A stretch of DNA of 64,000 nt, taken from Spirochaeta thermophila DSM 6578. Its GTDB lineage: Bacteria > Spirochaetota > Spirochaetia > Winmispirales > Winmispiraceae. Each line of letters opens with the position of its first letter. Positions within the stretch are counted from its first letter, which is position 1. The notes beneath the pieces are model-generated. The model saw only the letters and a list, made by a program, of their open reading frames with translations, was not told the origin of the DNA and made no database searches. The translations under genes were made by a program, and so were the position numbers. This document shows, in pieces, positions 55,627 to 64,000 of this stretch. The DNA lies in contig NC_017583.1 in assembly GCF_000184345.1 (NCBI RefSeq), positions 1,302,001 to 1,366,000 on the forward strand, in the 5' to 3' direction.

Positions 55627-57268
55627 TTTCAATCAGTTTGGCGAGGAGCTCTGGGAAATCGCCAACGTCTTTCGCGACGATGCGCTTCACGCCACGGAGC
55701 GCCTGGAAACCTTTAGCCTCTTTCTCTTTCTTAAGCTCTGGGATGAAATGGCCCTGGAGCAGGAGGAGGCCCTTGGCCGTTCCCTGAACGACGAAGAGCT
55801 GGCGATCCCCAACAAGTACCGATTCCACAAGTGGGCAAGCGACCCCGACGGTTATGCTAAGCAACATGGCTTTGAAGACAGCGTAGACTTTTGCCGGCGC
55901 ATGTTCGATGACCTTGCCACCCGCAAGGTCGTGGATCAGTATGGCAAGGACATCACCTTCGACGTGCGGCGCCTCTTCGGCGGCACGGTTTTCCGGCTAC
56001 GCTACACCACGACCATCCGCGCGCTCGTCTCCAAACTGAACGAACTCAATCTTCGCGAGATCATGATGCGCGGCGTCGGCGAACCTGGAGAGCGTTACGA
56101 CATCTTCGGCCGAGCCTATGAGTACCTGCTCCAGAAGTTCGGCCAGAACAAGGAGTTCGCCGAGTACTTCACGCCGCGCCACATCGTGGACCGCATGGTG
56201 CAGATCATTGATCCGGAAATCGGCGAAACGATTTACGACCCGGCTTGTGGCACCGGCGGCTTTATTGTTCGGGCGTTCGAGTGGGTTCGGGCAAAAATAG
56301 AGAGGAAAACGATCTCGGCGGCTGAAAAGGAGCGTCTCCTGCGCAATCTTAAAGAAAAGCACCTCATCGGGGTGGAGCACGTGCCAATCGTCTTCAAGCT
56401 TGCCCTGATGAACATGATCCTCCACAAAGACGGCTCAAGCCTGCTCCAGAACGACGACAGTCTTTCCAACAAAGCCCAGGACATCCACAAGAACAAATAC
56501 GATGTGATTCTTGCCAATCCCCCGTTTGGGCCGACCAAGCAGGAGCGCTTAGCGCAGTTCGAATACCACATCAAGCTTTACGAAGCGCTTTTCATCCAGC
56601 ACATGATGAATGCCTTGCGCCCCGGTGGGCGTGCCGCCGTGGTGCTCAAGGAAGGGCTGCTGTTTGACTCCAAGAAGATGCTGCGCGCGATCTGCCGCAA
56701 GCTCGTGGAGCAGTTCGAGGTTCTGGCCGTGATCAGCCTGCCTAACGGCGTCTTCAACCCCTACAGCGGTGCCAAGACCAGCATCGTAGTCTTCCGCAAG
56801 CCCCTTGGCAGGGATGACGTCCGCACCTCCAAGGTCTGGTTCTATCGGGTGGAAAGCGATGGCCGCGACCTGGGTGCGACGCGCAGGCCTCTGCCCGATT
56901 TTGAGACCGATGGCGACCTGGAGCACATGGTTTCGCTTTTCCCCTACACCTGGCGCCACGAAAAGGATGGCGGCGTGCGGGCCATCCTCAAAGCCGATGA
57001 CCTGAAACAGTTCGAAAGCGAAAAATCCTGGTGGGCAACCATTGAGCAGATTCGTGCCACGGACTACAACCTCACCGCCGGGCGCTACTGCCCGCATCAG
57101 GCCGAGGCCGTCGAGCACGAAAAGCCCGAAGTGCTCATCAATCGCCTGCTGGAGCTGGAGGAGGAAATCACCAAGGACCTCCAAGACCTTTTGACGCTTG
57201 TCACCGTCCCGACATCGCCCGAGGGTCTAAAAGGTGCCATCCGGTTTAGCTCAGAGACTACGGAGTGA
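55610..57268 (+). CDS. hsdM: type I restriction HsdM, adenine methyltransferase (system B)
   Basis: HsdM methylates adenine and, with HsdS, protects host DNA. The 552-residue product is full length with EYFTPRHIVDRMVQIIDPEI, the SAM site DPACGTGGFIV, catalytic ILANPPFGPTKQE and a C-terminal coiled-coil region (LLELEEEITKDLQDLL). The ATG at 55610 has GAGGAGG 6-7 bases upstream and lies within hsdR. It is followed by a PIN-domain gene rather than directly by hsdS. Confidence 0.93.
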   Translation: MARTPDFNQFGEELWEIANVFRDDALHATERLETFSLFLFLKLWDEMALEQEEALGRSLNDEELAIPNKYRFHKWASDPDGYAKQHGFEDSVDFCRRMFDDLATRKVVDQYGKDITFDVRRLFGGTVFRLRYTTTIRALVSKLNELNLREIMMRGVGEPGERYDIFGRAYEYLLQKFGQNKEFAEYFTPRHIVDRMVQIIDPEIGETIYDPACGTGGFIVRAFEWVRAKIERKTISAAEKERLLRNLKEKHLIGVEHVPIVFKLALMNMILHKDGSSLLQNDDSLSNKAQDIHKNKYDVILANPPFGPTKQERLAQFEYHIKLYEALFIQHMMNALRPGGRAAVVLKEGLLFDSKKMLRAICRKLVEQFEVLAVISLPNGVFNPYSGAKTSIVVFRKPLGRDDVRTSKVWFYRVESDGRDLGATRRPLPDFETDGDLEHMVSLFPYTWRHEKDGGVRAILKADDLKQFESEKSWWATIEQIRATDYNLTAGRYCPHQAEAVEHEKPEVLINRLLELEEEITKDLQDLLTLVTVPTSPEGLKGAIRFSSETTE

Positions 57269-57273
57269 AAGGT

Positions 57274-58422
57274 ATGGCTTGGGCGGTTGAGCAGCTACAG
57301 CAAATTTTAAACGGCCGAGTGGTGCAGAAGCCTAAGGTAGCACTCGATACCTGTTGCGTCCAGTACTACATTGGCGATCCGCCCGCGCAACCTTGGGCGG
57401 ACTGCCTCGACCCTGTTTTTCGCGCTGCGCTCGACGGTCGGATCGAGCTCTATGTCAGCACTGTCGTCGTCTCCGAGCTTCTTGCCCATGTTCATTTCGC
57501 CCACCGCAACACGGGCTACGATCCTGAGCTCGATCTCCTCGCCATCTTGGACCGTCATTTCCAGGTGCTCGATGTTAACGGTGATGTGGCGCGGGCCGCT
57601 GGCCGACTGCGCGGGACTTTCGTTCCTGGCAAAAAGATGTCGCTCAAGACACCCGACGCCCTGATCGGCGCAACAAGCATCACCAACGGCCACACTCTTT
57701 TCATAACGAACGATGCTCAACTGGCTCAAGCACTTCCTGCCGGCACCTGCGTTTATCTCAAGGAACTCGCCTTAGAATGGCTGGCGGAAAATTTTCCGCG
57801 TACATGCTTTGATACCAGCAAAACGATAAAGCCCGTTCGTCGAGGTCCAGGGCTGGCAGATCATCTCTTATCAGACACAAACGAGTTTGGCGGAGTTAAG
57901 CTCAAGCCTTCCGTAACCTGCAAGCGAATCCTTGCAGACGCGTGGATCGCTGCAGCCGCAATAAACGAAGCGTGCGTCTTCTTCGTTCTCACGCAGCGCA
58001 ATGGCCGCAAAGAGGAAGCCGCGGAAGTCCTCTTCTGGCAGGAAGCCCTTGAGCAGCAGCGTGCGGCCCAGCGCATTGTCAGATACCTTCGCGAATATCT
58101 TGAAGTCCAATACGACCGAGGCAAGGATCGGTACCTCGCGGCATTGCACAAGCATGCCTATGGCTTCGTCTTCACTTCGCTCAACCGTGAGAGGGCTCGC
58201 CAGTTGCAGCCGTGCTTTGCGTCCAAGAGCGACCATCAGCGCGAAGCGGACGCCTTGAAGGCCTACCTGACACCGCTCTGGCGCTTCCGATCTGCGCTCA
58301 CGCTGCCCGGTACCACCTGGTTCCTCTGTGAGAACGGTGAAGCCAGGTACCTCAAGCCGGCGGAAACGCAGCAATTCCTTGACAAGGCCAATAACGTTCT
58401 TGGATGGGAGGGTGGACGATGA
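57274..58422 (+). CDS. PIN-domain protein inside the type I operon (candidate RNase)
   Basis: This 382-residue protein has an N-terminal PIN domain (about 20-155): VALDTCCVQYYIG (Asp25), STVVVSELLAHVH (Glu68), SLKTPDALIGA (Asp128) and LFITNDAQLAQ (Asp147), the four acidic residues expected for a PIN nuclease. The C-terminal about 225 residues do not match a family I know. The ATG at 57274 follows GGAGTGAAAGG; a GTG at 57265 overlapping the hsdM stop is an alternative. It overlaps hsdS by 4 bp. Its position recalls PrrC, an anticodon nuclease encoded within a type I locus, but the fold is different. Confidence 0.85.
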   Translation: MAWAVEQLQQILNGRVVQKPKVALDTCCVQYYIGDPPAQPWADCLDPVFRAALDGRIELYVSTVVVSELLAHVHFAHRNTGYDPELDLLAILDRHFQVLDVNGDVARAAGRLRGTFVPGKKMSLKTPDALIGATSITNGHTLFITNDAQLAQALPAGTCVYLKELALEWLAENFPRTCFDTSKTIKPVRRGPGLADHLLSDTNEFGGVKLKPSVTCKRILADAWIAAAAINEACVFFVLTQRNGRKEEAAEVLFWQEALEQQRAAQRIVRYLREYLEVQYDRGKDRYLAALHKHAYGFVFTSLNRERARQLQPCFASKSDHQREADALKAYLTPLWRFRSALTLPGTTWFLCENGEARYLKPAETQQFLDKANNVLGWEGGR

Positions 58423-60083
58423 ATAAGCAACAGAACTATCTTCCCAAGGGTTGGCAGTGGGCCAAGTTGGGAGACGGACAAATCGCGACCGTCGTTATGG
58501 GACAGTCACCCCCGGGAACCACGTACAACGAACAAGGACAGGGGCTTCCGTTCTACCAGGGAAAGGCTGACTTTGGTGACGTGTCACCCACCCCGCGGGT
58601 GTGGTGCTCCGCACCCAAGAAGACTGCGGAACCAGGGGATATCCTGCTTTCGGTTCGGGCGCCTGTGGGGCCTACAAATCTCGCAAGCCACCGCTGTTGT
58701 ATTGGCCGCGGCCTTGCGGCAATACGCGGCGAGAGGAATGCGCTGACTCTCTATTTGTACTTCTGGTTCAAGCACATAGAGCCCTGGCTCAGTGAGCAAG
58801 GACAAGGCAGTACGTTCAAGGCTATTGGTAAAGATATACTTGAAAACATCATTGTCCCCCTCCCCCCTCTCCCCGTCCAGGAGCGGATTGTGGAGATCCT
58901 GCAGAAGGCCGACGAGATTCGGCGCAAGCGCAAAGAGGCGCTGGAGCTGGCGGAGAAAATCCTGCCCGCGCTCTTCCTGGAGATGTTCGGCGACCCGGCA
59001 ACGAATCCGAAGGGGTGGGAGACAGAACCGATTGGGTCTTTAGTGCACTTTGACACAGCCCTCATCAAACCGGAACCCGGTAAGACCTATCTCTACTTGG
59101 CACCGGAACACATAGAATCAAATACAGGAAACTACACCGGCCCCCATCCCACAGACGGGCGCGAGATAGGTAGTGCGAAGTATTCCTTCACTTCCGATCA
59201 TGTGCTTTATTGCAAGCTACGTCCCTACCTGAACAAGGTTGTTCTGCCACATACCAGTGGTATTTGCAGTACGGAACTAGTCCCTCTCCGGCCTGGTCCT
59301 AAGCTGCTAAGAGAGTTTTTGGCTATTTACCTTCGCCTCCCCTTTTTTGTGGCCACAGCCGTACAAAAGTCCCAAGGAACAAAGATGCCGCGCTTTGGCC
59401 CGGAGCTTATGAAGCAGGAGAGAATAATTGTCCCGCCAATTCCCCTACAACGATCGTTCTGCTTACAGGCAAGCCAACTGATGGAAGCTTCCCGGAAGCT
59501 GAAAGAGGGATTAAGTCTTTCGTCTAGTTGCTTCGATGGTCTCCTCTCCCGTGCCTTCACCGGCGAGCTGACGGCCGAATGGGAGGCCGCCAACGCCGAC
59601 TGGATTGCGGAGCGGCAGGCATTCTATGAGCGGCTGCCGCGCCTGGTGGTTCTGGCGCTCATCGCCGAGAAGGCGAAACAGACCGGACGGGCCGCTGCGG
59701 TGCTGGTGACGGCGCTCATGAAGTACGTTTTCCTGCTACAAATGGAAGGCAACGCCGACCGCAGGCGTTTTTACCATTTCGTTCCTTACCACTACGGCCC
59801 CTTCGCCAAGGAACTCTATGACGATCTTGCCACCCTGCAGGCCGAGGGCCTGGTGCGGGTGGAGAACGACGCCGAAGAGGAAAAGACGAAAATCACACTG
59901 GCTGACCCGGCCAAGGCCGAGGAGGCACTCTCTGCTCTCCCCGACGATCTCAAAGAAGCAGCTGCGGGGATCATCGAGACCTATGGCGATCTCGACCACA
60001 ACGCCTTGCTCGAAACGGTCTATGAAAAGTATCCGTCCTATGCTCGAAAAAGCCGCCTGCGCAAGCGTGGGAAACGCTCATGA
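58419..60083 (+). CDS. hsdS: HsdS specificity subunit fused to a Panacea/YwgA-like domain
   Basis: This 554-residue protein has two target-recognition domains (about 8-195 and 205-385), each followed by a conserved helical spacer (IIVPLPPLPVQERIVEILQKADE; RIIVPPIPLQRSFCLQASQL). That is a complete HsdS, which normally ends near LSRAFTGELTAEWE (about 400). Here 140 more residues follow: VVLALIAEKAKQTGRAAAVL, ALMKYVFLLQ, YHFVPYHYGPFAKELYDDLATL. This resembles SocA/YwgA (DUF4065, Panacea) proteins, known as antitoxin domains. The fold assignment is from pattern memory. It overlaps both neighbours by 4 bp. Confidence 0.82.
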   Translation: MNKQQNYLPKGWQWAKLGDGQIATVVMGQSPPGTTYNEQGQGLPFYQGKADFGDVSPTPRVWCSAPKKTAEPGDILLSVRAPVGPTNLASHRCCIGRGLAAIRGERNALTLYLYFWFKHIEPWLSEQGQGSTFKAIGKDILENIIVPLPPLPVQERIVEILQKADEIRRKRKEALELAEKILPALFLEMFGDPATNPKGWETEPIGSLVHFDTALIKPEPGKTYLYLAPEHIESNTGNYTGPHPTDGREIGSAKYSFTSDHVLYCKLRPYLNKVVLPHTSGICSTELVPLRPGPKLLREFLAIYLRLPFFVATAVQKSQGTKMPRFGPELMKQERIIVPPIPLQRSFCLQASQLMEASRKLKEGLSLSSSCFDGLLSRAFTGELTAEWEAANADWIAERQAFYERLPRLVVLALIAEKAKQTGRAAAVLVTALMKYVFLLQMEGNADRRRFYHFVPYHYGPFAKELYDDLATLQAEGLVRVENDAEEEKTKITLADPAKAEEALSALPDDLKEAAAGIIETYGDLDHNALLETVYEKYPSYARKSRLRKRGKRS

Positions 60084-61039
60084 AAGCCCGGAGCCGTGAA
60101 CTGCTCGACCGCGCCATCGCCGCCATGGTGGCGGCGATTGACATCTACAACAAACCCGATTTTCCCTATCGGGCCGAGTCATTCACCATCCTGGCGCTCA
60201 ATGCCTGGGAGCTTTTGCTCAAAGCTAAGTGGCTGGCGATGAACAGGAATCGCCTCAGCAGCCTCTACGTGCGGCAAGGCGGAGGCAGCAAGCGGCCGCG
60301 CTACAAGCGGACGCGCTCGGGAAGCCTGCTCACCCATAGCATAGACTATCTGACGAAGAAGCTGACCGAACAGAAGGTTCTGGACGAAGCTTGTCGCAAG
60401 AATCTGGACGCGCTTGCGGAACTGCGCGACATAGCGGTCCACTTCTACCACCGGAGTCCTGAGCTTGCGGAGCGCGTCCAGGAAATCGGTATGGCTGCCG
60501 TCAAGAATTTTGCTGCCGCCGCGCAGGATTGGTTCAACGAAGACCTATCCCGCTTCAACTTTTACCTTATGCCGCTGTCGTTCGTGGCTCCTCCGGTCAC
60601 CGAAGCGGTAGAACTGAACCGGGAGGAAAAGAGGTTTCTAAAGTATCTGGCAAGCCTCGAAAACACCGACGCCGATCCCAATGCCCGCTACTCTGTTGCT
60701 GTCAACATCGAAGTTCGCTTCGTGCGCTCAAAGTCGCTGGCAGCAACACCGGTTCGGGTTGCCATTGATCCCAATGCGCCGGCAGTGCGGCTAACCGAAG
60801 AACAAATCCGCGAGCGTTATCCGTGGGATTACCGTGAATTAACCGAGCAGTGTAGGAGACGGTATTCCAACTTCAAGGTGGATAAGGAATATCATCAGCT
60901 TCGAAAGAGTTTAGCAAACAATCCCCAATTTGCTCACATTCGGCGACTGGACCCTCAGAACCCCAAGTCACCAAAAAAGACCTTTTATAGCCAGGCCATA
61001 CTTCGCGAGTTTGACAAAGCCTACAAGAAGAAGAGTTGA
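60080..61039 (+). CDS. DUF3644 protein with HEPN RX4HXY motif (candidate RNase)
   Basis: This 319-residue protein begins with the DUF3644 pattern ([20 protein letters not shown], then [15 protein letters not shown]). It has [13 protein letters not shown], which fits the HEPN catalytic motif RX4HXY with Arg116, His121 and Tyr123. The C-terminal half is unassigned. HEPN proteins are commonly RNases in defence and toxin systems. It overlaps hsdS by 4 bp and is the last gene of the intact operon. Its final codon overlaps a fragment of another hsdR by 4 bp. Confidence 0.78.
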   Translation: MKARSRELLDRAIAAMVAAIDIYNKPDFPYRAESFTILALNAWELLLKAKWLAMNRNRLSSLYVRQGGGSKRPRYKRTRSGSLLTHSIDYLTKKLTEQKVLDEACRKNLDALAELRDIAVHFYHRSPELAERVQEIGMAAVKNFAAAAQDWFNEDLSRFNFYLMPLSFVAPPVTEAVELNREEKRFLKYLASLENTDADPNARYSVAVNIEVRFVRSKSLAATPVRVAIDPNAPAVRLTEEQIRERYPWDYRELTEQCRRRYSNFKVDKEYHQLRKSLANNPQFAHIRRLDPQNPKSPKKTFYSQAILREFDKAYKKKS

Positions 61040-62412
61040 AGGCGATCACCGAACTGCGCCCCGAATGGCACAGCGACGACGATACGAAGGGAAAAATCAA
61101 GGTCGTCATGACCGGCTCGGCCTCCGATCCGCACGACTGGCAACCGCATATCCGCAACAAGGAGCGCCGCGAACTCATCGCCCGCCGGTTCAAGGACCCG
61201 GACGATGAACTGGAACTCGTCATCGTGCGGGATATGTGGCTGACCGGCTTCGATGCCCCGCCTCTGCACACCATGTACATCGACAAGCCGATGAACGGTC
61301 ATACCCTGATGCAGGCCATCGCCCGGGTGAACCGTGTCTTTCGCGACAAGCCCGGCGGGTTGGTGGTGGACTACCTGGGCATCGCCGACTCGCTCAAACA
61401 TGCTCTGGCTGTGTATGCCGAAAGCGGCGGGCGTGGAAAGGCCGCCGTGGACCAGGAAGAAGCGGTGGCCGTCATGAAGGAGAAGTACGAGGTGGTGCAG
61501 GGCATTCTGCACGGCTTCGACTACCGCCGCCTACTCCATGCGTCCCCGGATGAGCGCCTGCAGGGCATTGCCGATGCAATGGAATTCATCCTGCAGCAGG
61601 AAGACGGCAAGAAGCGCTACCTGCAGGCCGTAGCGGCGCTGTCCAAAGCCTTTGCCCTGGCCGTGCCCCACGAGGAGGCCCTGGCGATCCGCGACGAGGT
61701 GGGCCTGTTCCAGGAGATTCGCGCTTCCCTCATCAAGGCAACCGTCAGTTCGGCTGAGCGACCTCCTGAGGAGATCGAGGCCGCGGTGCGGCAGTTGATT
61801 TCCAGAGCAATCTCAGGTCGGGAAGTGGTGGACATCTTTGCAGCGGCAGGGCTTGACCGCCCCGACATCTCCATCCTTTCGGACGAATTCCTGGCCGAAG
61901 TGCGGGCATTGCCCCAGAAGAACCTGGCCGTGGAAACGCTGAAAAAACTCCTGCAGGACGAAATCCGGGTGCGGTTCAGGAAAAATGTGGTGCAGTCCCG
62001 GGCGTTTTCAGAACTGCTGGAAGCGGCGCTCAGGAAGTACCACAACCGTGCCATTGCTGCAGCGGAAGTGATTGAGGAGTTGATCGCCCTGGCCAGGGAA
62101 ATGCGCGAAGCGCAACGGCGCGGCGAAAAACTCGGCCTGTCTGAAGAGGAAGCCGCCTTCTACGATGCGCTGGCCGCCAACGAAAGCGCCGTGCAAGTGC
62201 TGGGCGATGAGACGCTGAAGCAAATTGCTCAGGAGTTGGTGGAGCGCGTGCGCAGGAGCGTGACCGTGGACTGGAGCAAGCGGGAGAGTGCGCGGGCGAA
62301 ATTGCGTGTGTTGGTGAAACGTATCCTGCGTAAATATGGCTATCCGCCTGACAAGCAAGAACAGGCCACTGAGCTTGTATTGGCGCAAACTGAGGTGCTG
62401 TGTAATGAGTGA
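61036..62412 (+). pseudogene. hsdR: type I restriction HsdR, 5'-truncated (system A)
   Basis: The frame reads the C-terminal half of a different HsdR (EcoR124-like): [58 protein letters not shown], and the DUF3387-type C-terminus. The nuclease and first helicase domain (about 500 residues) are gone, with only a TTG at the junction. It is not a duplicate of the upstream hsdR. It should pair with the truncated hsdM at 52285, which suggests one system split in two. Confidence 0.85.
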
Positions 62413-62527
62413 GTCATCTCGCGAAGGTTACGGCTCTGTTGTCATCCGCACGGAGAAGCGCCGAGCCACCGACGTGGGGGCGGTCGCTTTTCATCCCTCG
62501 GTACTGAGACCCACGTCGCTGCCCTGA
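62405..62527 (+). pseudogene. short fragment after hsdR-A, possibly a truncated YgjP-type metallopeptidase
   Basis: An ATG overlapping the hsdR-A stop opens a 40-codon frame ([20 protein letters not shown]...) that then decays to a stop. Type I loci of this kind often carry a YgjP-like peptidase gene here, so this may be its first codons. The call is weak. Confidence 0.3.
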
Positions 62528-62890
62528 GAGAAGCGCAAGCGGGTTCAGGACGCATTCGCCAAGGATGCCCGCATCCTCATCTCGACGGACTCCAGAGGTG
62601 AGGATCTCAACCTCCAGTTCTGCCATGTGATCATCAACTACGACATCCCCTGTAACCCGATGCGCCTGGAACAACGCATCGGCCGGGTGGACCGCATCGG
62701 CCAGACCCACACGGTGCGCGCCATCAACTTCGTGTTCGAGGACTCGGTGGAACACCGCGTCCTCGAGGTCCTGGAGGAGAAACTGGCGGTCATCTTCGAA
62801 GAGTTCGGCATCGACAAGACCGGTGACGTGCTCGACTCTGCCCAAGTGGAGAAGATCTTCAGCGGGTGGTCTATGGGGCCATCCTCATAA
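62528..62890 (+). pseudogene. SNF2/DEAD-type helicase 3' fragment, likely BREX-3 BrxHII
   Basis: From 62528 the frame reads ARILISTDSRGEDLNLQF, VIINYDIPCNPMRLEQRIGR, VDRIGQTHTVRAINFVFED: helicase motifs V and VI of an SF2 enzyme. It then stops early at 62888. The N-terminal several hundred residues are absent. Its place just before a pglZ fragment fits BrxHII of BREX type 3. DISARM DrmD is another helicase with this motif and cannot be ruled out from the fragment alone. Confidence 0.65.
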
Positions 62891-63364
62891 ATCCTTGGTG
62901 TCCTCGAAGGGATCCGGGAACGGGGCTTTGAGCTGATCCCGTTCGAGGATCATGTCGCCTTTCGCTATGCCTACGAATCCAAGTTCCACTCCCGCTGGGA
63001 CCGTGGCGAAGAAACCGACCTGGTGGTGGTGAGATCGCCGTCGAGCGATCTCGAGCCTTGCCCTACGACCTGCTGCAGGCTGGCCGCAAGCTTTCGTTCT
63101 CCGTAAGCGATCTCTTCCCGAATCTCAGCTATCCCATGGTCGCAGCGCTCGACCGGGCTGATCTCGACGCCTTGTTCGATGCGCAGACGAAGCACGCGCC
63201 GGGGCAGCTCGGCGACAACGCTACGAAGGAGTTCGTCCTTCGTCATGTGTTCAAGATCGCGCCGGAACTCATCAAGCAGCCATCGGACCTGCTCCGGGTC
63301 TTGCTGCGCCGCCATTACCGCGGCATGAGAATTCCGGCCATCCTCGATGAGCATTTTATCAAGA
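62891..63364 (+). pseudogene. pglZ: BREX-3 PglZ, N-terminal fragment with frameshift
   Basis: The first part reads VLEGIRERGFELIPFEDHVA and YESKFHSRWDRGEETDLVVV. Near 63050 the frame shifts by one and continues LPYDLLQAGRKLSFSVSDLF, LSYPMVAALDRADLDALFD, LGDNATKEFVLRHVFKIAPE and RVLLRRHYRGMRIPAILDE. This matches PglZ of BREX type 3 as I know it. The phosphatase domain and everything after about 63364 are missing. Confidence 0.72.
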
Positions 63365-63374
63365 TTATTTATCA

Positions 63375-63414
63375 CAAATCGGCAGGACAGCCGATTTGCA
63401 CGGCCCGAAGGCCG
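63375..63414. repeat. two adjacent perfect hairpins between the pglZ fragment and the next gene
   Basis: CAAATCGGC-AGGACA-GCCGATTTG (63375-63398) is followed by CGGCC-CGAA-GGCCG (63401-63414). Neither has a T tract. They sit where the pglZ sequence ends. Confidence 0.6.
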
Positions 63415-63445
63415 CCCGCAAAAGTGGCGCACAGGGGGGTACGCC

Positions 63446-64000
63446 ATGAACAGTCGCCTGACCCAGATCGGTTTCAGCCAGCGGGTCCGTCTTGAATGGC
63501 TGGAGAGAACGGCCAACCTGGTGCTTGCCGGAAACGACAAGGCGTCCATCGGGGGCGCCCTCCAAGCGCTGCTCGAAGACAAGCTGTCTGTCGGCGGGAA
63601 TGCCAAACGCGGCAATCGGGAGAAGGTGATCACCGTCCTGATGAAGATCTTGGTCCGCCCCCGCGCGACCTCCATCCCCCTCAGCGGGAAGGCCTCAAGC
63701 TTCTCTCACACCTGCCGCGTGAGGACCATATCGCGGTCCACTGGGGCATGGCCATGGCGGTTTATCCGTTCTGGGGGGCCGTAGTAGCGGCCCATGTGGG
63801 GCGACTGCTCAGGCACCAGGGAACGGCCACAGCCAGCAAGGTACAGCGCCGTGTGCGGGAGCAATATGGGGAACGCCACACGGTATCCAGAGCTGCACGA
63901 CTGGTGCTGCGGAGCTTCGTCGATTGGGAGGTCCTGAAGGAAACATCGGGAAAAGGCATCTCCACCTCCCCTGGCATGCGCCGGCATACCGTCCAGGTCT
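63446..64000 (+). pseudogene. frameshifted winged-helix-type protein, possibly BREX-3 BrxA (continues past the window)
   Basis: From ATG 63446 (GGGGGGT upstream) the frame reads MNSRLTQIGFSQRVRLEWLE and KRGNREKVITVLMKILVR. At a C-run near 63656 the frame shifts, and REGLKLLSHLPREDHIAVHW, VGRLLRHQGTATASKVQRRV and VSRAARLVLRSFVDWEVL continue in the +2 frame to the window end. The second part looks like a winged helix. In BREX-3 a BrxA gene follows pglZ, so position suggests BrxA; sequence alone does not prove it. Confidence 0.5.

Overview
The window reads as a chromosome segment of a free-living, moderately GC-rich, probably thermophilic spirochaete. Spirochaeta thermophila is my best guess, from memory and not from a search. 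The supports are the queA-ruvB-ruvA-ruvC-yebC order, two divergent EF-G paralogues near lepA, a large spirochaete-type protein (DUF5312-like), a methyl-accepting chemotaxis protein, a Maf/MptE-like protein and mostly CCA-less tRNA genes. Core-gene promoters are often near-perfect sigma-70 sites (TTGACA-17-TATAxT).

Bases 1-19700 are mostly housekeeping. A leftward operon (yebC, ruvC, ruvA, ruvB, queA) follows a second one of two signal-peptidase paralogues and hemW. Rightward come a PEGA/FGE-type membrane protein, smpB, a TPR protein and tmRNA (ssrA), so both trans-translation partners sit together. Bases 10000-15500 hold a redox and transport block: ferredoxin, HdrA-like domain, NifX-like protein, DUF318-type permease and CxxC thioredoxin-like protein in one operon, then a TehA/TDT transporter, a BASS-type transporter and an ArsR repressor. 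The ferredoxin operon and arsR share a near-identical operator over their -10 boxes. After this come an OmpA-like lipid-envelope protein, a DUF429 protein, a sugar dehydrogenase, a nucleotidyltransferase-like protein and tRNAs Asp and Pro.

Bases 19700-21250 are a small accessory patch: a deleted AlbA_2-type gene and a HEPN/MNT toxin-antitoxin pair lying between two copies of an hsdS 5' fragment. Bases 21300-47840 return to core genes: a PpiD/SurA-like chaperone, a Maf-like protein, lepA, a hybrid histidine kinase with its response regulator, tRNA-Gly, an M15 peptidase, two EF-Gs, an MCP, citrate synthase (with two matching inverted repeats at its promoter), trmB, mfd, a PilZ protein, a radical SAM AmrS and a ferredoxin.

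Bases 47841-50116 are an IS256-family element inserted at the ferredoxin stop codon, itself interrupted by an intact IS1595-family element. Direct repeats flank both. tRNA-Asn and a second IS256 fragment follow.

Bases 50720-64000 are a defence island built in layers. The outer layer is broken BREX type 3 (brxC 5' part on the left; helicase, pglZ and a brxA-like gene on the right). The middle layer is a broken type I restriction-modification system (hsdM 5' part on the left, hsdR 3' part on the right). The core is an apparently intact type I system with tightly overlapping genes: hsdR, hsdM, a PIN-domain protein, an hsdS carrying an extra C-terminal Panacea/YwgA-like domain, and a DUF3644 protein with a HEPN RX4HXY motif. 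This core looks like a restriction operon armed with two candidate RNases and a candidate antitoxin domain, and is the most interesting thing in the window.
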